Shown here piece by piece: positions 1 to 9,184 of a DNA stretch of 64,000 nt. Made by a program: the position numbers and the translations under genes. Numbering within the stretch: the stretch's first letter is position 1; every line of letters starts with the position of its first letter. The DNA is from an uncultured Lachnospiraceae bacterium (GTDB lineage Bacteria; Bacillota; Clostridia; Lachnospirales; Lachnospiraceae), in NCBI GenBank assembly GCA_947589155.1, contig CANQBH010000004.1, forward strand, positions 1 through 64,000, in the 5' to 3' direction. The notes under the pieces are model-generated. The model did no database searches and had not been told where the DNA came from. It was given only the letters and a program-made list of their open reading frames with translations.

Positions 1-359
1 GCAACATCATAGGAGAATATATCATCTTCTGCAAGGTGTATAATGAACAGCGTAAAAAATGCGGACAGACCAAAGAGGCAATCGAGGAAACGATCCGCAT
101 ATGCAAAGACAGAAACGTTTTAAGAGAGTATCTGGAAAACAGGCAAAAGGAGGTCGTAGACATTATGATGACGTTGTATGATGATGAAGAAATCGCAGAA
201 ATGTATACAAATGATATCAAAAGAGAGACATCCAGGAAAGCGGCTGAAAGAATGATAAAAACAGGCAAACTGACTTTGGAAGAAATTGCTCTTTGTGTTC
301 CTTCTTTATCCCTCGACGAGATCAAGGAGATCGAAGCCGAAGTCATGCAGATGGCATAA
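1..359 (+). CDS. C-terminal part of Rpn family recombination-promoting nuclease / PD-(D/E)XK transposase-like protein (5' end outside window)
   Basis: Frame is open to the left edge (..NIIGEYIIFCKVYNEQRKKCGQTKEAIEETIRICKDRNVLREYLENRQKEVVDIMMTLYDDEEIAEMY..); the C-terminal pattern is typical of Rpn/PDDEXK_2 proteins. Confidence 0.75.
   Translation, partial: NIIGEYIIFCKVYNEQRKKCGQTKEAIEETIRICKDRNVLREYLENRQKEVVDIMMTLYDDEEIAEMYTNDIKRETSRKAAERMIKTGKLTLEEIALCVPSLSLDEIKEIEAEVMQMA
35..218 (+). repeat. 184-nt direct repeat copy 1 (Rpn fragment)
   Basis: Nearly identical to 471-654. Confidence 0.9.
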
Positions 360-375
360 GTGTTATAAAATCAAG

Positions 376-404
376 AAAGCAGGTTCTCCGCCTGCTTTTT
401 TATT
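376..404 (+). terminator. Rho-independent terminator after the Rpn fragment
   Basis: aaagcagg-ttctccg-cctgcttt stem followed by a T-rich tract. Confidence 0.75.
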
Positions 405-468
405 TTTATATATGCAGCCAACCTCTCATTTGACGAAGCGGTCGATAATGCTGTTGTAGTCGGCAAAT

Positions 469-666
469 TTGGTGTATAATGAACAGCGTAAGAAATGTGG
501 ACAGACCAAAGAGGCGATCGAGGAAACGATCCGCATATGCAAAGACAGGAACGTTTTAAGAGAGTATCTGGAAAATAGAGAAAGAGAGGTCGTAGACATT
601 ATGATGACGTTGTATGATGATGAAGAAATCGCAGAAATGTATGCAAATGATATCTGTAAGTGGTAA
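469..666 (+). pseudogene. Truncated, chimeric Rpn/transposase-like remnant
   Basis: Duplicates residues of the 36-359 ORF then ends abruptly (..NDICKW*). Immediately upstream, in another frame, is LSFDEAVDNAV, a motif typical of a different Rpn paralogue. Confidence 0.7.
471..654 (+). repeat. 184-nt direct repeat copy 2 (Rpn fragment)
   Basis: Nearly identical to 35-218; flanks differ. Confidence 0.9.
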
Positions 667-717
667 GATTAACCGCAAAATCTTTTTTGCATTATTAACT
701 ACATCTTCTTAGAAGCA

Positions 718-1524
718 TCACCAACTGTATTCAGAAAACTGTAAAGTGTATTTTTCACCTGGTGTAATGTCGTACACTATGATAGAGTTATCTTTAAATT
801 TATCGCCGGCAGAAAGGTTGGACAAATAAACACTACCCGAATCAGTCAAATATCCGTTACTGTCGTAGAGTTTATAGGATATAATATCATAACTTGAAGT
901 ATCGCCGACAGTCTTTTGTCCGGAAAAGGTTATTTGAAGTTGAGGAGTAAAGTCTTTCTCATAAACATATGTAACATCTGTAATCCTTATGATTGATTCA
1001 ACGTTTCCGTCATACCCTTTAACCTCTAATTCAATGGGTAAATCTTTTGCATCAAGTTCCACATCAGCAACCGGCAAACAAGACAATGCTGTGCAATTTA
1101 CTTCATCAAAGCGAACATCATCATCTTTGTAAACGGTTAGATATACCGTGCCGTCATTTGATTTTCCGCTTTTAATATCGGAGGCGGGTATTCGTACATT
1201 GGCAAAAAATTGTTTTCCGGCAATCTGACTTTTGTAATTCCCGAAATCCTTGGATGTTACCGACTTTGTGGCAGAATATACTTCTTCACCGGCGTCATTA
1301 ACTATGCGGATATCAACAGTAACATCTGCGGCAATGTATCTTTCCTTATTGTTTAGCAACCCGAAAAATAAACTATAATCATTAGTTCCCGGATTGCTTT
1401 GAAAAGACCAACCTTTCAATGTTTCAATATCATCACTTCCGATAATTGTTGTCGGTACAAAAGAGCAACCGCATAAAGAACTCATGAATACAACAAGGAA
1501 TGATATAATAAACTTTTTCATCAT
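718..1524 (-). CDS. Predicted lipoprotein of unknown function
   Basis: Start reassigned to MMKKFIISFLVVFMSSLCGCSF: signal peptide with lipobox and RBS gaggtgg; the longer ORF start at 1617 is unlikely. Confidence 0.7.
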   Translation of the reverse strand: MMKKFIISFLVVFMSSLCGCSFVPTTIIGSDDIETLKGWSFQSNPGTNDYSLFFGLLNNKERYIAADVTVDIRIVNDAGEEVYSATKSVTSKDFGNYKSQIAGKQFFANVRIPASDIKSGKSNDGTVYLTVYKDDDVRFDEVNCTALSCLPVADVELDAKDLPIELEVKGYDGNVESIIRITDVTYVYEKDFTPQLQITFSGQKTVGDTSSYDIISYKLYDSNGYLTDSGSVYLSNLSAGDKFKDNSIIVYDITPGEKYTLQFSEYSW

Positions 1525-1571
1525 TACCACCTCACTCGGTTTTTCATCATCTGAAGTTTTGAGAAAAGTCG

Positions 1572-2264
1572 TTATTTGCCGCGCTGTTTCTTTTTTGCAC
1601 TTTTCAGAAGCAAGCAAAAACCTCTGTTACAATGTTCGCTCAAATAACAGGTTTCACAAAGCATCAGATTAAGTTCTTGACACATAATTTCCTCACCCGA
1701 AGGCAATTTGTACTTTTCAATCCGTTTTATGTCTACCGGATTGCGGATGGCATAGTCGATTTGCTTTCCGTTTCTGGTTTTCAAGTAACGGTACGGCTCT
1801 GCAAAGAACTCCACGCAGTCGCCAACATACAACTTCTCAAATCCGGTAAGATCCATCCAAACATGCTGTTCTTTGTAATTGACGTATTCACCGTCCGAAA
1901 ACATACCTTCTATAAACAAGTGCTGGAAACAAATATGTTTGTCGTTGGTTTTTTCAACCTGTGCTTTGAACCCTAGCGGAATATTGAAAAAGCACCATTG
2001 AAAACTGCTATGAACCTTGCCTAGCGCATTGATTTGGGCATCAATGTAGTCATTATAAGTGAGTTTCTCACCGTGCACGACTTCTTTTAATCCGTTTGGA
2101 TCAAAGTCGATGCTCCCTCCTTCGGTCATCTGGACGATTTTCATGCCGTAATTGGCAAGAATCATTCTTTCGTAGTTGGGATGTTTTTTCAATAGATTGG
2201 CGGCCGTTTCTCGCACAGTCTTTTCTCTGATGCGCGCCTCTTTCTTTGCTCTTATGTTTTCCAT
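1572..2264 (-). CDS. Hypothetical protein with Cys-rich C-terminus (CQELNLMLCETCYLSEHCNRGFC)
   Basis: Long ORF with RBS; no family recognised. Confidence 0.6.
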   Translation of the reverse strand: MENIRAKKEARIREKTVRETAANLLKKHPNYERMILANYGMKIVQMTEGGSIDFDPNGLKEVVHGEKLTYNDYIDAQINALGKVHSSFQWCFFNIPLGFKAQVEKTNDKHICFQHLFIEGMFSDGEYVNYKEQHVWMDLTGFEKLYVGDCVEFFAEPYRYLKTRNGKQIDYAIRNPVDIKRIEKYKLPSGEEIMCQELNLMLCETCYLSEHCNRGFCLLLKSAKKKQRGK

Positions 2265-2564
2265 TTTTTAACCTCCGTTAATAAGTGCCGCAAATGCAGC
2301 CTATCATGCTAACGGAGTTTGTTCCACACAGATATTACTGTATTTTTATTATAACCTAAAAATTTTTGCATTCAATAGAATCGGATTAAAATTTTCAATA
2401 AGTCCAAAACAACTTGTTTTCGAATGTTGTTCATCCGTCCGATACTTGTATTTTGAACTTGTCTTTTGAGCACTTCGTTCGCGCCTCGCGCGTTGCCGGC
2501 TGTTTTACCGGTTGGAGAAATAATTCCTCTGGCCGTCGGCCGATGCCGGCAGGCCAACCCCGAC

Positions 2565-2593
2565 TTGAAAAAATTGCGTTTCCATAGTATGAT
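2565..2593 (+). promoter_or_regulatory. Sigma-A-type promoter of signalling operon
   Basis: TTGAAA-N17-TATGAT, 22 nt upstream of the ATG at 2615, with aggagg RBS. Confidence 0.65.
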
Positions 2594-2614
2594 AAACTCC
2601 ATAGGAGGCAGAAT

Positions 2615-4264
2615 ATGGTAGCGCTGGTTTTTAATATCATCCTCATTGCGGCATTGCTCCTTCTTTTTGCATTATGCGTTTATCTGGGCTCGCATCTGTC
2701 ATCCAAGGAGCATTTTCTGTTCATCATGTCGCTGCTGTTTACCGGATTTATCATTCTGGGCAACCTTTTCGAGTGCAACGCGACGCAGCTTGAGGCGGCG
2801 CTGGTAGGGCGCAGGCTCAGTTTCCTCGGAAGCACTTTTGCGGAATGGTTCATGTTTTTGTTTGTGCTGCGTTTCTATAAACAGAAGCCGGGCAGTTTTT
2901 ATACCTACGGCCTTTTGGGCGCGCACTGCCTGATCGGCATTGCGGAATTTACCTGCACGCGGCATGATCTGATCTACACTTCCATGTCTTTTCTCCGCGA
3001 GGGCGGCGTCAGCCGTATCATTACCACGCCGGGCTGGCTGAACTACGCCAACCGGCTTTTAATGTGTTTTTATATCATCGCGATTCCTGCGGTCTGTATC
3101 CGCTATTACAGTATGCACCCGAGCAACAAGCACCGGATCAACGCGCTGCTGCTGGCGATGTGCGCAGTCTTTCCGGGCGTGGCGTATCTGCTGATGATAA
3201 CGGGGCTGACAGGCAATTACGACCTGACGTCGCTGTTTATGGCGGCTTCCGCGCTGCTGGCGTATTTTCTTGTGGTGCGCCGCCATATGTTCGATACGCT
3301 GGAGGTGGCGCAGGACAAACTGATCTCCGGCCTCGCGGACGCGGTCGTGATCCTCGACGAGGATATGCAGCCGCTCTACCTGAACGAAAAGGCGAAGGAG
3401 ATCTTTGGCGACGTCAATTTTTCGCAGGGCGACTACGGTGTTCTGATGGACATCTGCAAATCCGCGGTGGAACAGTATAAGAGGAACGGCAGGACGTATA
3501 AGCTGCAGACCAGCCGCATCTATCACCATCGGCGTTTTTACGGCTATACGATGATCTTCAGCGATGTGAGCGAACTTGCGGATTACGCGATCGAACTTGA
3601 AGACGAGGTCAGCTTAAAGATCAGTGAGATCGAGCGGATCCAGCATCAGGTGCTGTATTCCTTCGCCAATATGATCGAGATGCGCGACGGCATGACCGGA
3701 CAGCACGTCAAGAGGACGACGGAATATGTGCGGATCCTCGTGACCGAGATGCTGCGCCGCGGCCTCTATCCGAACGAACTGACCGAAGAAAACGCCGGCC
3801 GGATGGTCAGCGCCGCCGCGCTGCACGACATCGGAAAAATCGCGATCAGCGATGTGATCCTGCAGAAGCCCGCGAGCCTGACGGCGGAAGAATTTGAAGT
3901 GATCAAGACCCATTCCGAGATCGGCGGGCAGATGATCGACGAGATCCTGACGGAGGTCGGCGATAACGATTATCTGGGCGAGGCAAAGAAGATGGCGGTG
4001 TTCCACCATGAACGCTGGGACGGCACGGGCTACCCGAAAGGGCTGGCGGGCGACGAGATCCCGCTGGCGGCGCGGATCATGGCGGTGGCGGACGTGTTCG
4101 ACGCCCTGATCTCCGAACGCCAGTACAAGCGCGCTTATACGATGGACGAGGCGTTTGCGATCATTGAGGCGTCCCGCGGTTCGCATTTTGATCCGGTCGT
4201 GGCAGGCGTTTTTCTGGAACTGCGGCCGGAAATTGAAAAAGTTGTCGCCCGTCTGGGTGAATAG
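2615..4264 (+). CDS. Membrane HD-GYP domain protein (7TM-like N-terminus, PAS, HD-GYP)
   Basis: N-terminal hydrophobic helices; PAS-like region; ..ALHDIGKIAISD..FHHERWDGTGYPKGL..ADVFDAL.. Confidence 0.85.
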   Translation: MVALVFNIILIAALLLLFALCVYLGSHLSSKEHFLFIMSLLFTGFIILGNLFECNATQLEAALVGRRLSFLGSTFAEWFMFLFVLRFYKQKPGSFYTYGLLGAHCLIGIAEFTCTRHDLIYTSMSFLREGGVSRIITTPGWLNYANRLLMCFYIIAIPAVCIRYYSMHPSNKHRINALLLAMCAVFPGVAYLLMITGLTGNYDLTSLFMAASALLAYFLVVRRHMFDTLEVAQDKLISGLADAVVILDEDMQPLYLNEKAKEIFGDVNFSQGDYGVLMDICKSAVEQYKRNGRTYKLQTSRIYHHRRFYGYTMIFSDVSELADYAIELEDEVSLKISEIERIQHQVLYSFANMIEMRDGMTGQHVKRTTEYVRILVTEMLRRGLYPNELTEENAGRMVSAAALHDIGKIAISDVILQKPASLTAEEFEVIKTHSEIGGQMIDEILTEVGDNDYLGEAKKMAVFHHERWDGTGYPKGLAGDEIPLAARIMAVADVFDALISERQYKRAYTMDEAFAIIEASRGSHFDPVVAGVFLELRPEIEKVVARLGE

Positions 4265-4287
4265 CGGACGGGCCTTCGGGAGGAAAT

Positions 4288-5736
4288 ATGAGATATCTAC
4301 CAATAGAAGAAGCGCAGCCGGGCATGCTTCTCGCGTCCGACATTTATGATGCAATCGGCAGGACGCTGATCGGCCAGAATTGCGAATTGACGGCGGATTA
4401 TATCAACAGCCTGAAAGAACGCGGGATCGTCGGCGTATATATCGAAGACGACCTTTCCCGCGACATCCGTCTGGAGCAGGCGATCACGGAGCGCGTGCGG
4501 CAGGAGGGCATGGACTGCGTCGCGAAAAAGGACGTGGACGGCTGTATCAGGGTCGCCGGCCGGATCGTGGACGAGATCATCGAGAAAGGGAACGTCTCGT
4601 TCGACATTGCGGATCTGCGCTCTTATGACAACTATACTTTCGCCCATTCCGTCAATGTCGCGGTGCTGTCCGCGGCGATCGGCATGGGGATGCGGATGGA
4701 GCGGAGCGAACTGGTCAATCTGGTTACGGCGGCGCTGATGCACGATCTGGGAAAACTTGAGATCCCGATGGAGATCTTAAACAAACCCGCGCGCCTGACC
4801 AAGGAAGAATACGCGATCATGAAGAGCCACGCGGAATTTTCCTATCAGCTGCTCAGCGCGCGGTGGGACATTTCCGCGCATGTGAAGTCGGCGGTGCTTT
4901 TCCACCACGAAAACGAGGACGGCAGCGGCTATCCGCAGGGATTGGAAGGCGCGGAGATCCCGCTGTTTGCAAAGATCCTCCATGTGGCGGACGTCTATGA
5001 CGCGCTGCGTTCCAAACGCCCGTATAAAAAACCTTACGCGCCGAACGAAGCGGCGGAATATCTGATGGGCGGCTGCGGGATCCTGTTCGACCTTTCCATC
5101 GTAGAAAAACTTCTGGCCTGCGTGCCGCTGTATCCGAAGGGCTCTGAGGTGGAACTCTCGGACGGACGGCGCGCGATCGTCTGCGAGAACAGCGGCGCTT
5201 ACAATCTGCGCCCGCTGCTGCGCCTTATGGACGGGCGGGAACTGGATCTGACGAGATCGAAAAACCTCAATATCACGGTCGTCGGCGCATGGGAGGACAG
5301 TCAGGATCCGGATGATTCGCAGGAACAGCAGCGCAGCGACAACATCCGGCGGATCGAAAGAAAGCGGCTGATGGTCGTGGACGACATGAAGACAAATCTT
5401 CAACTGCTCCGCGGTTTTCTCGAAGACGAGTACGAACTGATCCTGTTAAAATCCGGACGGCAGGTGCTGCGCTATCTTGCAGACCACGACGCGCCGGATC
5501 TGATCTTAATGGATATCGATATGCCCGGCATGGACGGGATCGAGACCGCGTCGCGGATCCAGAAGATGACTGAGGAAAAGATCCCGATCCTGTTCGTATC
5601 GGCGATCTGCGACAGGCAGACCGTCATGCTCTGCCGCAGCATGAACGCCGCCGGATATATTGTCCGGCCTTATCAGCCGGTCTATGTCAAGTCGGAGATC
5701 CTGCGGATCTTGAAAGGGTGGAACGAGAGGATATAA
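4288..5736 (+). CDS. HD-GYP protein with C-terminal receiver (REC) domain
   Basis: ..LMHDLGKLEIP..HHENEDGSGYPQGL.. followed by RLMVVDDMKTN..LILMDIDMPGMDG.. Confidence 0.85.
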   Translation: MRYLPIEEAQPGMLLASDIYDAIGRTLIGQNCELTADYINSLKERGIVGVYIEDDLSRDIRLEQAITERVRQEGMDCVAKKDVDGCIRVAGRIVDEIIEKGNVSFDIADLRSYDNYTFAHSVNVAVLSAAIGMGMRMERSELVNLVTAALMHDLGKLEIPMEILNKPARLTKEEYAIMKSHAEFSYQLLSARWDISAHVKSAVLFHHENEDGSGYPQGLEGAEIPLFAKILHVADVYDALRSKRPYKKPYAPNEAAEYLMGGCGILFDLSIVEKLLACVPLYPKGSEVELSDGRRAIVCENSGAYNLRPLLRLMDGRELDLTRSKNLNITVVGAWEDSQDPDDSQEQQRSDNIRRIERKRLMVVDDMKTNLQLLRGFLEDEYELILLKSGRQVLRYLADHDAPDLILMDIDMPGMDGIETASRIQKMTEEKIPILFVSAICDRQTVMLCRSMNAAGYIVRPYQPVYVKSEILRILKGWNERI

Positions 5737-8453
5737 TGGAGATACTGATACACGCCGGAGGGCTGTTCCTTACTTTTTTCGTATTGCAGCACTATATGAT
5801 GCTCGGCACCCATTCGCGGGCGCACCGTCTTTTGCCGCTGGTTCTCGGCCTGATCGCGCTGTACGATTTTTACGAGATCGTGCAGTGCATTACAAAGCAG
5901 ACCCGGACGTTTACCCTTCTCGAAGATCTGCTGATCATTCAGTTTCTCTATGTCATGCTGCACTATTTCATTGAATTTATGCGGATGCGCTGGCCGGTCT
6001 GGATCGATACGGTCATGTTCGTTTCCCTGCTGACGACCAACGCCTGCATTATTTACCGCGCGTACCTCGGCCGCCCGTACAGGAGCGTTTATTATGCGGC
6101 GGCTGTTTTTTATTCGCTGGTTCTTCTGGTCGTGGTCTGTATCGTCGTGGTGAAGTATTCGTACAGCAAACGGCAGCATTTTGTCAGCGGTATGCTGTAT
6201 CTGGCGGCGCTGCTGCCGTGGACGGCGCTGCTGGCCCGCCATGTCGGCTCCGTCCCTCCGCAGATCGTCATGACGCTGGCGCTGGCGGCAAGCTGCGTGA
6301 TCATCTTTTATCTGCTGATCACGGACCGCTTTGAAGATTCTTCCCTTTATATGCAGGAAAATATCTACCGCAGTTCGGACAACGCGCTGATCCTTCTGGA
6401 TACAGACTGCTATTTTCTTGACGCCAATCAGGAGGCGCGGCGGCTTTTGTCCGACGTGCTTGCAGCCGTGGAGCGCGAGCAGGAACGCTCGGTCTATATC
6501 GCCGCGATCCGCGAGTATCTGGCGGGAAAACGGGAAGCCCTGCTCTGGCAGCGGGAGGGCGAGTATTACCGCGGCCATATCACGCCGGTCATCCACCGCG
6601 GGCGGCTCAAGGGGTATGTGCTCACGATGTTTGACATCACGCCGCAGATGAAGGAGATCCGTGAGTCGGAAAGGAAGATGGAGGAAGCGCAGGATCTGAC
6701 CGTGCAAAAGAGCCGGTTCATGGCGCGGATGAGCCACGATCTGCGCAGCCCGCTCCATGCGATCATCGGGATCAGCGACGTGCTGATCGCGCGGCAGGAT
6801 CTGCTTTCCGAAGAACGCGGCCTGCTCCGGCAGCTGCGGCAGGCGGGCATGACGCTGCTGAAGATGGTGGACGATATCCTTGACTTTTCCAAACTCGAAG
6901 CGGGCCGGATGGAACTCAAACCGGCGGCTTACGATCTGCGGGAACTGTTGGAAGAAGTGGCGGCCGACCACGCGGTGCAGCTGCTCGATCGGCCGGTGGA
7001 ACTGACGCTTTCGGTCCGCACGCCGTATCCCCTGTATGTGACGGGCGATGCGGACAGGGTGCGCGAGATCCTGCAGAATCTCCTTTCCAACGCCGTGAAA
7101 TTTACCAAAGAAGGCAGCGTGGCCTGCGAGGTCTTCTGCGAGGAAGTTTTGGGAGAAGGCAGGGTGCGGCTGATCTGCCATGTCAGGGATACGGGGCCGG
7201 GCATGAAGGAGGAGCAGCTGCGGCAGATCTTCCGCGAATACGTTTCGTTTGCCGACAGCAGGACGCTGGAAGGGAGCGGCCTCGGGCTTTGTATCGTGCA
7301 GCAGCTGGCGGCGCTGATGGGCGGCTGCGCCTATGCGCAGAGCGACGGCGTCAGCGGTTCCGTCGTCAGTGTGGAATTGTTGCAGGAGATCGCGGAGCCG
7401 GTGCAGTGGGAACCGGCATTTTCCGTCCGCGGCGGGGAACTGCTGAGCCGCGGCATGAACTGGGCGCCTGCCGCGCGTCCGCAGTGGGAATATCCCGACG
7501 CGCGTGTGCTTCTGGCGGACGATATGGAAGTCAATCGGGAACTCTTTGCGGAGATGGCGCGTCCGTGGAAACTGCAGCTGCGCTGCGCGGCGGACGGGAG
7601 CGAGGCCGTGCGCCTTTGCGCGGAGGAGACGTTTGATCTGATCTTCCTCGATCTGATGATGCCGGAGATGACGGGAAAGGATGCGGCCGCACGGATCAGA
7701 GGGAAGCAGGACGCGCCGCTGATCGCGCTGACGGCGGACATTTCCGAGGATACTAAAAGGCTGCGGGAGGACTTCGGTTTTGCGGACGTGCTGTTAAAGC
7801 CGATGGAACCGGCGGATCTGAAAGCCTGTCTTGAAACATACCTTCCGAAGGAAAAGCGCTGCCAGCCGAGCAGTTTTGCGGCGGATCTTGCGCAGTTGCC
7901 GGGCAGCGTCAGCCGTTCCGCCTATCAAAAGACGCTGCGCACCTACGTCAGGGAAGTGGAGCCGCTGCTGGAGATCCTGCGGGAAGACGCGCAAAGGGAT
8001 CCGGAGGATTTTCGGATCAGGGTCCACGGGATCAAGGGCGTCAGCCGCCAGATCGGAAGGACGGCTGCAGCGGAGCGCGCGGAGATCATGGAAATGGCGG
8101 CAAAGGCCGGACATCAGGAGTACATCGGGCGGCACTTGGACGGTTTTCTGTCCTATCTGCGCGAGGTCGTTGAAGACGTGCGCCGCGAGGCGGCGCTCTT
8201 ATCTCTGCAGGACGGCGGCGGGAAAACAGAAGGAGAAGAAGCGCGGGCGCAAAGCGTTATCACAGACCGCAGCGTCCTGCGCCGTGAACTTGCCGACGCC
8301 TTCCGTTCCTACGACATGGAGCGGATCGAGCGGGGAATCCGCGCATGGGAAGCGGCGTCGCCGGACACCGCGGAGACGGAACTTCTGCGGGAACTGCGTG
8401 AAGCCTGCGAGGAATTTGAATACGAAAAAGGATGGGAACTTCTGGAAGGATAA
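5736..8453 (+). CDS. Hybrid sensor histidine kinase (TM, PAS, HisKA, HATPase, REC, Hpt)
   Basis: H-box FMARMSHDLRSPLHAIIG; N/G boxes; REC LIFLDLMMPEMTG; Hpt-like VHGIKGVSRQIG. ATG at 5736 overlaps the upstream stop. Confidence 0.85.
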   Translation: MEILIHAGGLFLTFFVLQHYMMLGTHSRAHRLLPLVLGLIALYDFYEIVQCITKQTRTFTLLEDLLIIQFLYVMLHYFIEFMRMRWPVWIDTVMFVSLLTTNACIIYRAYLGRPYRSVYYAAAVFYSLVLLVVVCIVVVKYSYSKRQHFVSGMLYLAALLPWTALLARHVGSVPPQIVMTLALAASCVIIFYLLITDRFEDSSLYMQENIYRSSDNALILLDTDCYFLDANQEARRLLSDVLAAVEREQERSVYIAAIREYLAGKREALLWQREGEYYRGHITPVIHRGRLKGYVLTMFDITPQMKEIRESERKMEEAQDLTVQKSRFMARMSHDLRSPLHAIIGISDVLIARQDLLSEERGLLRQLRQAGMTLLKMVDDILDFSKLEAGRMELKPAAYDLRELLEEVAADHAVQLLDRPVELTLSVRTPYPLYVTGDADRVREILQNLLSNAVKFTKEGSVACEVFCEEVLGEGRVRLICHVRDTGPGMKEEQLRQIFREYVSFADSRTLEGSGLGLCIVQQLAALMGGCAYAQSDGVSGSVVSVELLQEIAEPVQWEPAFSVRGGELLSRGMNWAPAARPQWEYPDARVLLADDMEVNRELFAEMARPWKLQLRCAADGSEAVRLCAEETFDLIFLDLMMPEMTGKDAAARIRGKQDAPLIALTADISEDTKRLREDFGFADVLLKPMEPADLKACLETYLPKEKRCQPSSFAADLAQLPGSVSRSAYQKTLRTYVREVEPLLEILREDAQRDPEDFRIRVHGIKGVSRQIGRTAAAERAEIMEMAAKAGHQEYIGRHLDGFLSYLREVVEDVRREAALLSLQDGGGKTEGEEARAQSVITDRSVLRRELADAFRSYDMERIERGIRAWEAASPDTAETELLRELREACEEFEYEKGWELLEG

Positions 8454-8479
8454 GGACAGCAAAGGAGGACGGCAAAGAC

Positions 8480-9184
8480 ATGCGGATTGCAGTGGTAGAT
8501 GACGATGCCGGAATGAGGGAAAAAGCGGCGGCATATCTTGAACGGTTTTCCAAAGAAACCGGTACGAAAACGGCATACCGCCTGTACGCCGATCCGCAGG
8601 AATTTTTATCCGACGGCCAAGGGACTTTCGATCTGCTCCTGCTGGATGTTGAGATGCCCGGCATGGACGGCATTACGCTGGCGCGGAAGATTCGTAAAAA
8701 AGATGAGAGCGTGATGATCATGTTTCTGACGAACATGGCGCAGTACGCCCTGCACGGATACGAAGTGGATGCGGTCGATTATGTTGTCAAGCCGATTGGG
8801 TATCCGGATTTTGCGATGAAGATGAAAAAGGTGCTGCGCTATCTTGGCCGCCGTCAGGACCGTCAGATCCTGTTGCAGACGACGAAGGGGCTGCAAAAGG
8901 TCAGCGTCGCGGAACTTGTGTATGTGGAGGTCATCCGTCATTATCTCCACTATCACACAAAAAACGCGGTCTATGAGGCGCGCGGTTCGATGAAAGAGGC
9001 GGAAGCGCAGTTGTCGGAGAGTTATTTTGTCCGCTGCAGCCAGTCGTATCTGGTCAATCTTGCAAAGGTCACGGCGATAAACGGCGGCAGCGTCACGGCG
9101 GGCGGAGAGGAACTGCCCGTCAGCCGCAACAGAAAGGCGGCGTTTATCGAGGCGTTTACGCGGTATGTGGGAGGTGTGTCCTGA
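8480..9184 (+). CDS. LytTR-family response regulator (AgrA-like)
   Basis: MRIAVVDDDAGMREKAA..LLLLDVEMPGMDG..VVKP.. and LytTR domain (YFVRCSQSYLVNLAKV..LPVSRNRK). Confidence 0.85.
   Translation: MRIAVVDDDAGMREKAAAYLERFSKETGTKTAYRLYADPQEFLSDGQGTFDLLLLDVEMPGMDGITLARKIRKKDESVMIMFLTNMAQYALHGYEVDAVDYVVKPIGYPDFAMKMKKVLRYLGRRQDRQILLQTTKGLQKVSVAELVYVEVIRHYLHYHTKNAVYEARGSMKEAEAQLSESYFVRCSQSYLVNLAKVTAINGGSVTAGGEELPVSRNRKAAFIEAFTRYVGGVS

Noticed and set aside
2431-2564. GC-rich, partly self-complementary region upstream of the signalling operon considered as a c-di-GMP riboswitch
   Set aside because: It lies upstream of the best promoter (2565-2593) and lacks the GEMM-I/II consensus as I know it.
3064-3480. 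Out-of-frame + ORFs inside HD-GYP, kinase, GH3 and other genes
   Set aside because: Alternative-frame readings of high-GC coding sequence; no RBS or family pattern.
5682-7181. 499-aa minus-strand ORF antisense to the hybrid kinase
   Set aside because: Shadow ORF in GC-biased codons, with His/Arg/Gln-rich translation, no domain, and a clear kinase on the + strand.
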